Notes: a model not told the origin generated them from the sequence alone. DNA of 5,090 nt from an archaeon (GCA_016550485.1 JABXGV010000337.1:1-5090), one strand, 5' to 3'; counted from the first letter of the stretch, positions 1 through 4,890 are shown. A program made the numbers and translations.

Positions 1-342
1 TTCTCCTCCTTCATACTCGCAGGGCTAAGCCCGATTCCAATGGTTCTGACCTTGGGCTTTTGGGTGATCATCATCCTCTCAGGTGTTGTCCTGGTAACTG
101 TGTTACTGAATCTCAACGGTTATATGAAGCGCGATCTCGTCGCGAAACGAATGCTCCTGCTCCTTGCCGCGTTTGGGTCGCCCACTCAGATATCTCGACC
201 TGGTGGGGTCCGCATCGTCCGGAAAGTCGTCTGCATCTACTGTGGCGCAGACAACGAGTCAATGGCAACTAGGTGCAATCACTGCGGCAAGGTGTTCCCG
301 GGGGCGCGACGGAAACGGTACAGAAGACGAGGAGCACTCTGA
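1..342 (+). CDS. Membrane protein with C-terminal zinc ribbon (5' partial)
   Basis: The reading frame is open from the left edge to the TGA at 340-342, so the gene probably starts outside the window; the ATG at 40 is only the first in-window start and has no ribosome binding site. The codons before it encode a hydrophobic stretch (FSSFILAGLSPIP) that leads into a clear transmembrane segment, residues 3-25 counted from the ATG at 40. After a linker come two CxxC knuckles, C65/C68 and C79/C82 with ten residues between, in the short zinc-ribbon pattern CxYCG...CxHCG. The tail is strongly basic (RRKRYRRR), consistent with a cytosolic C-terminus and possible nucleic-acid or phospholipid contact. 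Membrane-anchored zinc ribbons of this type are common in archaea and rarely have an assigned function. Membrane and zinc-ribbon calls are firm; function is unknown. It is separated from the next gene by 127 bases that include that gene's promoter. Confidence 0.72.
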   Translation, partial: FSSFILAGLSPIPMVLTLGFWVIIILSGVVLVTVLLNLNGYMKRDLVAKRMLLLLAAFGSPTQISRPGGVRIVRKVVCIYCGADNESMATRCNHCGKVFPGARRKRYRRRGAL

Positions 343-439
343 GTGATACAGGGAGTTCCACAGCGCTAGACTCGCGATAGCATGTTAAGAAGGGACATCT
401 CCTCGGAACTCGAACCGTCTGGTCGATATTCGAAACTCT

Positions 440-447
440 CATATAGG
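440..447 (+). promoter_or_regulatory. TATA-like box of the GNAT gene
   Basis: The sequence CATATAGG is centred about 27 bases upstream of the ATG at 470, with a purine-containing CGAAA stretch at 431-435 where a BRE could lie. That spacing places the transcription start at or next to the start codon. No Shine-Dalgarno sequence precedes the ATG, so a leaderless mRNA is the simplest reading. This is inferred from position and composition only. Confidence 0.45.
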
Positions 448-469
448 TTGATTCGTCTTCTGCGCACTC

Positions 470-1666
470 ATGATTGAAGTTCGAGAAGCCCGCGAAGAGG
501 ACCGGGACTCCGCGATTAAAGTGATGTGGAAATCGCACGAACAGACCACGCCGTATAGGGAAACCAGAGAGGCAGACTGGGTGAAGCGCTGGCACACACC
601 AGAAAACGAGGACTGGGGCTTCGTCGCCGTCGACGGCGACAGGGTTGTTGCCCTGGTGAACTTCTTTGCCAGTGAAAATAATCTAATACGGGGGCAGCCC
701 GTTCGGTCGTCTTGTGTGTGTGGTGTAGCGACCGACCCTGCCTACCGGCGACGGGGATTGATCAGGAAGATATACGAGCTGGCGTTTCCAGCCATGCGTG
801 AAAGAGGGATGGTGTTGTCGATTCTGGACCCCTTCTACCAGCTCTTCTATGAGAAATTCGGGTACACCTTGGCTGAAAAACGGATGAAACATGTCTTCAA
901 GCCTGAGCATCTCAGACCCACAAAGGGGCCCAGCGACATCGAGGCGAGGGAGATTCAAGGACTCGAGGATCTGGACAAGTTAGCACAAGTGGAGCGAGCC
1001 ATGGCCCGCTTTGGGTCACGCCTTTTCTTCCCGAAACACCTCTTGGAAAAACAAGCCAAGGAGGGAGACCCGTTCGGGTACTTGCTTGAGCGGGGCTCAG
1101 AACCTGTTGGGTCAGTTAAGTTCTGGTTTCGAAAAGCGGGAGAAGACGTGGCGGGTACCGTTGGGTTTACACGGTACACCACTGACGATGTCTTTCCTGC
1201 CATCGTCGAGCTTGTCTACAAACATCTCCCGAATATAGGCCAAGCCACATGGTACACCGACCAAGACGTGCCCGTCCGCCATTTCATGAAATACACGGAA
1301 GACGTCCAGTCCTACAGCATTGGGTCGATGATGATGCGGGTGGTCGACTTTGAAGGCTATTGCCGCAGCATCAGCGTTCCCAGCTCAGCCAAAGCAAGTA
1401 TCGTCGTTGAGCTCAAGGACGAGCAATGTTCTTGGAACACCGGTAAGTACAAGCTAGTTCCCAATCGCGGACGGCTCCAAATCGAGTCGGTGGACACCGC
1501 CGCGGATATCGTACTCGACGCTCTCCAAGTGTCGAAGGTGGTCAGTGGGCTCATTCCCGCCAGTGTACTCCGTGCTTTTGGTGAGATCCAATGCAGCAAA
1601 GCCATCGCTAACACGCTAGAAAGCATCTTCCCAGAAGATGTCTTCCTATCCTATCTCAGGTTCTAA
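470..1666 (+). CDS. Eis-like GNAT N-acetyltransferase with SCP2-type C-terminal domain
   Basis: Predicted cytosolic acetyl-CoA-dependent N-acetyltransferase of the Eis/COG4552 type, 398 residues, close to the roughly 400 of the family. An N-terminal GNAT domain (about residues 1-145) carries the acetyl-CoA loop V86-A-T-D-P-x-Y-R-R-R-G-L97, followed by the Eis-type LDPFYQLFYEKFGY segment (119-132). A second, degenerate GNAT domain spans about 150-295, and an SCP2-like domain about 300-398. In Mycobacterium tuberculosis Eis, Tyr126 acts as general acid and the carboxylate of the terminal Phe as general base; here Y127 sits in the equivalent FYxxFGY motif and the protein also ends in Phe (YLRF), so the catalytic design looks intact. 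Mycobacterial Eis acetylates aminoglycosides and protein lysines; the substrate here is unknown. An in-frame TGA at 449-451 rules out an upstream start, so ATG 470 is well supported. The gene stands alone and converges on the V4R gene. Confidence 0.9.
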   Translation: MIEVREAREEDRDSAIKVMWKSHEQTTPYRETREADWVKRWHTPENEDWGFVAVDGDRVVALVNFFASENNLIRGQPVRSSCVCGVATDPAYRRRGLIRKIYELAFPAMRERGMVLSILDPFYQLFYEKFGYTLAEKRMKHVFKPEHLRPTKGPSDIEAREIQGLEDLDKLAQVERAMARFGSRLFFPKHLLEKQAKEGDPFGYLLERGSEPVGSVKFWFRKAGEDVAGTVGFTRYTTDDVFPAIVELVYKHLPNIGQATWYTDQDVPVRHFMKYTEDVQSYSIGSMMMRVVDFEGYCRSISVPSSAKASIVVELKDEQCSWNTGKYKLVPNRGRLQIESVDTAADIVLDALQVSKVVSGLIPASVLRAFGEIQCSKAIANTLESIFPEDVFLSYLRF

Positions 1667-1699
1667 CTCCCAATTCGCCAAAACACTCGAAAAGAATGT

Positions 1700-1743
1700 A
1701 TTCCCCGAAGCCTATTGTGTTTCTGAACAGAACTTCGGAGAAT
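1700..1743 (-). terminator. Inverted repeat in convergent gap, candidate terminator of the V4R gene
   Basis: ATTCCCCGAAG (1700-1710) and CTTCGGAGAAT (1733-1743) pair over 11 positions with one mismatch. The 22-base loop contains a second small inverted repeat, TTCTG-AA-CAGAA (1721-1732). Read on the minus strand, the hairpin lies about 45 bases after the V4R stop codon and is followed by a T-rich stretch (two TTTT runs within 1679-1696), as expected for a terminator. No comparable T tract follows in the plus direction, so it fits the V4R gene better than the GNAT gene. Archaeal termination depends mainly on U tracts, so the hairpin may have another role, such as an mRNA 3' end or a protein site. 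Confidence 0.35.
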
Positions 1744-1788
1744 GTCTGATTATCGGGTTACTGGGTATGTGACATCCAACGAGTTTGC

Positions 1789-2442
1789 TTATCGGAAGTC
1801 GTCGAGACGCTCTTGATACTCCAGTACTCTAGTGTCGGGGACCATGACGTACCGGCAGGTATGGTCGCCTTTGGCTTCACAGAGGGTTTCAATCGCCGTG
1901 AGATTGATGCCCATGGCGGCTGAGCACCATCCGGCGGCATAGCCTGAGCCGAAGTGGCAGACCGGCTCGTCACTTATGCCGAATTTCTCTTTCCAGTACA
2001 CCGCCTCGAAACTCCCCGGATGATCGTAGTACAACAGGTATTCCTCATTGGGAACCGGGTTACTTCCCGGTAAGAATTTCACGAACACAAAGCCCGCGTG
2101 GGCAGCAAAGATTGGTCCCGCAATCAGGTGTTCGGGTCCCGGCTCCAAATCGAGCAGTTGCTTCAATCGTATCGCTTCGGCGTTGCCAATGGCCCAGCCA
2201 AGTTTGTACATAATGATATTTCGCCCGTTGGGGTCGAGGATTTCGTCTAGCGCCTTCTTCAGATACACGCCTAGGGCTTCCAAGCCGATGAGCATGTAGT
2301 TGGCACCGCCCATGGTGCGTCGGCCAGTGCCGATATTCATCTTCATCGTGGCAAACAGCTTCCCCATCTTATCGGTGACCTTGTCAACCAGGGGATGCAT
2401 ATCAGGTGGTGCAATAACTGGTCGTGGTTTGTCATCTGACAT
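1789..2442 (-). CDS. Stand-alone XylR_N/V4R ligand-sensor protein
   Basis: A 217-residue protein that covers the full sensory module of aromatic-responsive regulators (XylR, DmpR, MopR, PoxR) and nothing more. Residues about 45-100 match the XylR_N helical part (LIGLEALGVYLKKALDEIL). A108-G-P110 starts the conserved AGP segment, and residues 144-200 form the V4R domain: SFEAVYWKEKFG, PVC162, GYAAGWCSAAMG, then E185-x-x-C188 and GDHTC196. C162, E185, C188 and C196 match in type and spacing the structural zinc ligands recalled for MopR. No AAA+, helix-turn-helix or membrane segment is present, so it must signal through a partner or act as a binding or chaperone-like protein. An in-frame TGA just upstream fixes the ATG at 2442, which is preceded at 5 bases by GAGATGA, a near-consensus Shine-Dalgarno. 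The gene follows the DDAH cluster by 170 bases with its own apparent promoter. The ligand is unknown. Confidence 0.88.
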   Translation of the reverse strand: MSDDKPRPVIAPPDMHPLVDKVTDKMGKLFATMKMNIGTGRRTMGGANYMLIGLEALGVYLKKALDEILDPNGRNIIMYKLGWAIGNAEAIRLKQLLDLEPGPEHLIAGPIFAAHAGFVFVKFLPGSNPVPNEEYLLYYDHPGSFEAVYWKEKFGISDEPVCHFGSGYAAGWCSAAMGINLTAIETLCEAKGDHTCRYVMVPDTRVLEYQERLDDFR

Positions 2443-2447
2443 TTGCT

Positions 2448-2454
2448 TTCATCT
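2448..2454 (-). promoter_or_regulatory. Ribosome binding site of the V4R gene
   Basis: On the minus strand the bases read GAGATGA, differing from GAGGTGA at one position, with a 5-base gap to the ATG at 2442. It supports that ATG over an out-of-frame ATG at 2452. Confidence 0.5.
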
Positions 2455-2465
2455 CGTCTTTCGTG

Positions 2466-2487
2466 TCCAGTTCTCCTCAAGACTGGA
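2466..2487 (-). repeat. Second leader inverted repeat upstream of the V4R gene
   Basis: TCCAGT (2466-2471) and ACTGGA (2482-2487) are perfect inverted arms around a 10-base loop. On the minus-strand transcript the loop exposes a GAGGAG sequence, too far (about 30 bases) from the ATG to serve as its ribosome binding site. It lies five bases from the larger inverted repeat at 2492-2521, so the leader could form two tandem hairpins. Confidence 0.45.
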
Positions 2488-2491
2488 TCCC

Positions 2492-2521
2492 CTGCAGAGA
2501 AGGCTTGAAAGCCTCCTGCAG
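2492..2521 (-). repeat. 30-base inverted repeat in the V4R leader (operator or RNA hairpin)
   Basis: CTGCAG (2492-2497) plus AGGCTT (2501-2506) face AAGCCT (2509-2514) plus CTGCAG (2516-2521). Twelve pairs form in two blocks, with a 3:1 internal bulge and a GA centre. The element lies between the candidate TATA box (2549-2556) and the V4R start codon, 50 bases from the ATG. It begins just past the start site that such a box predicts (about 2524). This is the usual place for a repressor operator, and equally for a 5' leader hairpin. The symmetry is seen directly; the role is inferred. Confidence 0.55.
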
Positions 2522-2548
2522 TAGCATTTCTTATACCAGTAATAGCGA

Positions 2549-2556
2549 ATTTAAAT
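2549..2556 (-). promoter_or_regulatory. Candidate TATA box of the V4R gene
   Basis: The palindromic box ATTTAAAT is the most A/T-rich element in the 170-base gap between the V4R and DDAH genes. An archaeal start site would lie near 2524, giving a leader of about 80 bases that includes both inverted repeats. An alternative weaker box is TTATA at 2531-2535, nearer the gene. ACCAG recurs around it at 2535, 2566 and 2580. Confidence 0.4.
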
Positions 2557-2612
2557 GAGATGGACACCAGTATTTTGATACCAGAAAACACCGGATTGCT
2601 TATTCTTGGTGG

Positions 2613-3374
2613 TTAGTACAGGAGAGAAAGGCAGGTGAGGGCGCCCTCGCATTTTTCGAACTCGCTCACATCCACGGATAATACATCAAAACCTGCCTCC
2701 TGTACCATTGCCTGCGTTTTAGGGTGTCCTTCCGCCATGAGCACCTTGTCCTTGACTGCGAGGGTGTTGGCGGCATAGGCCTCCTCATCAGGCACGACAA
2801 GGACCTCGAAGCCCTGGAGAATTGGATGCTTCGCGAATTTCCTAGTGGCAATCATCGTGTCTTGGCCCAGGTAGGTCACGTAGGTTTTGAGGTGCACGAT
2901 GCTCTGGTCGAGGATGGTGTCGACAGGGACACCGAGGAAGGCCTCGAGCTGGTCTACTCCTTCCTCGTTTGTGCGCTGGGTGATGCCGCAAATCAACCGG
3001 TCGGGGAGATGGATCACGTCCCCGCCCTCAATGGTGGCTGGGGCTTCCGCCTGGTTCAGTGTAAGGTCTTGTCCGAGTACATCAGCTACGTGGTCTTCTT
3101 CACCCCGCCGGCTTTGACGGGCAAACCGGGCGATGAGAGCTTTCTCCCCGTGGATGATGGCGGTGTCCTCGACGAAGCAGGCATCGGGGTACGCCTCAGC
3201 AAGGCTTTCATCCAGATAGGAGATTTTCAACCCCAGGTCCATCAGGGCGACACAATAGGTCCGATGCTGTTCAACGGCACGTGACCTATCCACCGTATGA
3301 CGGAAGGGGTGAGAAGAGATACAATCCGGGAAGCGTGTTCCGGGTTCACGGACCACGGCACACTTAGGCAGCAT
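2613..3374 (-). CDS. ddaH: DDAH-family dimethylarginine dimethylaminohydrolase (amidinohydrolase)
   Basis: Predicted cytosolic hydrolase that converts N-omega-methylated arginines to citrulline plus a methylamine through a covalent Cys adduct. Length (253) matches bacterial DDAH of about 254. The catalytic set is complete: E116 in EGGDV, H161 in VHLKT and C248 in ALTCLSL, equivalent to Glu114/His162/Cys249 of the Pseudomonas aeruginosa enzyme. Substrate-side residues include D64 and E69-D70 in PDACFVED, and R134-T-N in the family GxxRTN motif. It has the family's usual N-terminus (VVREPG), supporting ATG 3374, which has GGAG 10 bases upstream. It is the last gene of a probable HEAT/Mut7-C/DDAH operon, 28 bases after the Mut7-C stop codon. 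Family members also include arginine deiminases and dihydrolases, so free arginine or another guanidine compound remains possible. Family assignment is firm, exact substrate is not. Confidence 0.88.
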   Translation of the reverse strand: MLPKCAVVREPGTRFPDCISSHPFRHTVDRSRAVEQHRTYCVALMDLGLKISYLDESLAEAYPDACFVEDTAIIHGEKALIARFARQSRRGEEDHVADVLGQDLTLNQAEAPATIEGGDVIHLPDRLICGITQRTNEEGVDQLEAFLGVPVDTILDQSIVHLKTYVTYLGQDTMIATRKFAKHPILQGFEVLVVPDEEAYAANTLAVKDKVLMAEGHPKTQAMVQEAGFDVLSVDVSEFEKCEGALTCLSLLY

Positions 3375-3401
3375 ATTACCAGTGCTCCATCCCTTGCTGG
3401 G

Positions 3402-3409
3402 CTTATATC
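3402..3409 (-). promoter_or_regulatory. TATA-like box overlapping the Mut7-C stop codon, possible internal promoter for DDAH
   Basis: On the minus strand GATATAAG lies about 31 bases before the DDAH start codon and contains the TAA stop of the Mut7-C gene. It could give the DDAH gene a short-leader transcript of its own in addition to operon readthrough. A GGAG at 3385-3388 could serve either transcript. A/T-rich stop regions mimic such boxes, so the call is weak. Confidence 0.25.
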
Positions 3410-3876
3410 TTATTTAAGGTCGCTTGTATTCGTTGCCAGTGGCGTCCTTGCCAGTAGACTTGTCGGCAGTCCGGGTTGGTGCATTGCCAGTAAAGAGTGT
3501 GCTGGTGGAAGGACCTGGGTGGCACCCGCTCCTTGACTTCTTCGGGTAGTGCGTGGGCGAGGCGGGCATTACAGAGGGAGCAGCGGCTCGTGCTGGGGTT
3601 GAGTACGAAGGTGATGCCGAGGTATTCTTGGAGGCGGCGAAGCATGGCGGCGATGGGGCGGGAGCCGGGGTTGAAGGCTTTGAGTCCCCGGCGGTGGGCG
3701 CGGGTGATGAGTTCCTTGTCTCGGGTGAGGAGGATGCGGTCGCCGGTGGCGAGGAGGATGTCGTCGTCGACCCAGTCGTTGCAGAAGATGGTGTCGTAGC
3801 CGAGAAGCCGGAGCCATCGGGCTAGGCTGCCGAACATGCCGTCGAGGATGAAGGTGGGTCTTGCTTTTTCCACCAT
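3403..3876 (-). CDS. Mut7-C family PIN-like RNase domain protein with zinc ribbon
   Basis: A 157-residue single-domain member of the Mut7-C (COG1656) family, a PIN-fold group predicted to be ribonucleases. The N-terminus has FILDGMFGSLARWLRLLGYDT (residues 9-29) with acidic D12, followed by D37-D39 and the signature LLTRDKEL with D53; these acidic residues are the expected metal-binding site. The C-terminal part is the family's zinc ribbon: C99-x2-C102 with CSLCNARL, then C132-x4-C137, closing with VYWQGRHW. All four cysteines are present and the length is typical, so it looks intact. The RNA target is unknown for this family. It starts 8 bases after the HEAT gene stop, and AGGAG (3888-3892) inside the end of the HEAT gene lies 11 bases before its ATG, which argues for translational coupling in one operon. 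Confidence 0.87.
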   Translation of the reverse strand: MVEKARPTFILDGMFGSLARWLRLLGYDTIFCNDWVDDDILLATGDRILLTRDKELITRAHRRGLKAFNPGSRPIAAMLRRLQEYLGITFVLNPSTSRCSLCNARLAHALPEEVKERVPPRSFHQHTLYWQCTNPDCRQVYWQGRHWQRIQATLNKI

Positions 3877-3884
3877 TATTCTGC

Positions 3885-4604
3885 CTACTCCTGCTCTATT
3901 TTCCTGATGATGTGTTTAATGACCTTGCTGACCACTTCGTCTTTCTCGCTTTCGAGGGCATTGTTAAGGGCTGCGATGACCGAGTCGCCCATGTGGATGA
4001 GAGCGAGTGCGGCTCCTACTTGGAGGTCTTGGTCATGGAGCGCTTGGAGGAGGGGGGTGACTGCGGGTGCACCGATTAGTCCGAGGGCTGTGGCACAATG
4101 CGCTAGGATTTCCTTATCTTCGCTTCTGAGAGTCTCTATTAGGGCGGGGATGGCGGGTACCCCGATTTCTCCTAGGCTGAAAGCGGCAAAGGAGCGGTAG
4201 GTGCTGTCGTGGAGAAGCTCGATGAGGGGATTAACGGCAGGTTCGCCCATTCTTTCAAGTGTACGAGCGATAAGGTTCATGACGTCTTTGTCCGCGTCCT
4301 TCATCTTCTCGATGAGGGCAGGGATGGCGGGTTCGCCCATCATAGCTAGAACGGCGGCGCAGAGGTTTCGGGTCTCGGGGTCGTCGAATTCGTCTATTAG
4401 AGGCTTGATGGCGGGTTCCCCGATGCCTCCTAGGGCTGCTGCCGCGCCAACAGCTATGGTGTGTTCGGGGTCATTCAGTAGTGGGATGAGGGGCTTGATG
4501 GCGGGTTCCCCGATGGCGATGAGGACGCGGATGGCCTCGACACGGATGCCCCGGTTAGGGTGTTTTAGTGCTTCGATGGCTCGTTCGATATCTTGTTTGC
4601 CCAT
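3885..4604 (-). CDS. PBS-lyase-type HEAT-repeat protein
   Basis: A 239-residue all-helical solenoid protein made almost entirely of HEAT repeats, presumably a cytosolic protein-binding scaffold. Units begin with (I/M)GxPA(I/V)xxL at residues 31, 61, 89, 119, 147 and 177, plus an N-terminal unit (1-30) and a C-terminal capping unit (205-239). Unit lengths alternate 30, 28, 30, 28, 30, 28 from residue 31, so the core is three 58-residue super-repeats. No catalytic motif, signal peptide or membrane helix is seen. PBS lyase HEAT-like proteins are widespread in archaea; bacterial relatives include phycobilin lyases, but nothing here suggests bilin chemistry. The ATG at 4604 is fixed by a strong GAGGAGG ribosome binding site 7 bases upstream. 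It is the first gene of the probable operon with Mut7-C and DDAH. Its partner is unknown. Confidence 0.87.
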   Translation of the reverse strand: MGKQDIERAIEALKHPNRGIRVEAIRVLIAIGEPAIKPLIPLLNDPEHTIAVGAAAALGGIGEPAIKPLIDEFDDPETRNLCAAVLAMMGEPAIPALIEKMKDADKDVMNLIARTLERMGEPAVNPLIELLHDSTYRSFAAFSLGEIGVPAIPALIETLRSEDKEILAHCATALGLIGAPAVTPLLQALHDQDLQVGAALALIHMGDSVIAALNNALESEKDEVVSKVIKHIIRKIEQE

Positions 4605-4611
4605 TATACAG

Positions 4612-4618
4612 CCTCCTC
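4612..4618 (-). promoter_or_regulatory. Strong ribosome binding site of the HEAT gene
   Basis: The minus strand reads GAGGAGG with 7 bases to the ATG at 4604. It is the strongest Shine-Dalgarno sequence in the window and contrasts with the apparently leaderless gene at 470. Confidence 0.8.
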
Positions 4619-4650
4619 AGCGGGAATATACCTTAATCAGCACAAAATAC

Positions 4651-4660
4651 ACTTTTAAGG
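4651..4660. promoter_or_regulatory. Shared A/T box of the divergent promoter region
   Basis: ACTTTTAAGG lies in the 85-base gap between the divergent HEAT (start 4604) and small membrane protein (start 4690) genes. Rightwards it is centred about 35 bases before ATG 4690, predicting a leader of only about 8 bases. Leftwards it predicts a start near 4630 and a leader of about 25 bases holding the GAGGAGG site. A second A/T box, GGTATATTCC on the minus strand (4622-4631), is too close to the HEAT start codon to leave a leader with that site. One TBP site serving both directions is inferred, not shown. Confidence 0.35.
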
Positions 4661-4689
4661 ATGGCTCACCCGGCTTAAATTGAAGAGAA

Positions 4690-4890
4690 ATGCGATTAAA
4701 GACGAAACTGTTCTTCGTTTACCTCGCGATTTTGATTACTGTCGTGGTCGTCCTATTACTTACAGTTCCTTGGGCGCTAAATGACCCAATCGTCTTTCTC
4801 ACCATCCTTATTGCGACTTTGTTGCTAGCTTGTTTTGTGTATGATATCAGGGGTAATCCTTCTCTTCGTATTCGTGATTTTCAACGTTGA
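4690..4890 (+). CDS. Small two-helix membrane protein, function unknown
   Basis: A 66-residue protein with a basic N-terminus (MRLKTK), a first transmembrane helix at about 7-30 rich in V/L/I, a tight NDP turn at 31-33, a second helix at about 34-51, and a basic C-terminal tail (IRGNPSLRIRDFQR). The positive-inside rule puts both ends in the cytoplasm. No family is recognised. There is no clear Shine-Dalgarno (GAAGAGAA precedes the ATG), so translation may rely on a very short leader. It is divergent from the HEAT-Mut7-C-DDAH cluster and may share its promoter region. The strong membrane pattern and the upstream A/T box favour a real gene, but it is short and conservation cannot be checked here. 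Confidence 0.6.
   Translation: MRLKTKLFFVYLAILITVVVVLLLTVPWALNDPIVFLTILIATLLLACFVYDIRGNPSLRIRDFQR

Noticed and set aside
353..411. GAGTTCC / GGAACTC inverted pair between the first two genes
   Set aside because: Seven-base arms separated by 45 bases are expected by chance, and no T tract follows.
382..477. 31-codon plus-strand frame overlapping the GNAT start by 8 bases
   Set aside because: It could be an upstream leader peptide, but it has no ribosome binding site, spans the GNAT TATA-like box and reads as random sequence.
269..595. 108-codon minus-strand frame covering the gap before the GNAT gene
   Set aside because: It overlaps two supported plus-strand genes and the GNAT promoter and has no recognisable domain.
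2724..3284. 186-codon open frame on the plus strand opposite the DDAH gene
   Set aside because: It is antisense to a gene with a complete DDAH active site and correct family length; its translation shows no family motif and it has no ribosome binding site.
3553..3825. Overlapping plus-strand frames opposite the Mut7-C gene
   Set aside because: The translations are Gly/Ala/Glu/Val-rich and low in complexity, as expected from the complement of a C-rich coding strand; the minus strand carries the clear LLTRD and zinc-ribbon motifs.
4201..4683. 160-codon plus-strand frame opposite the HEAT gene
   Set aside because: Its repeated GLMAGSP pattern is just the complement of the GEPAIKP repeats; it also runs through the divergent promoter region.
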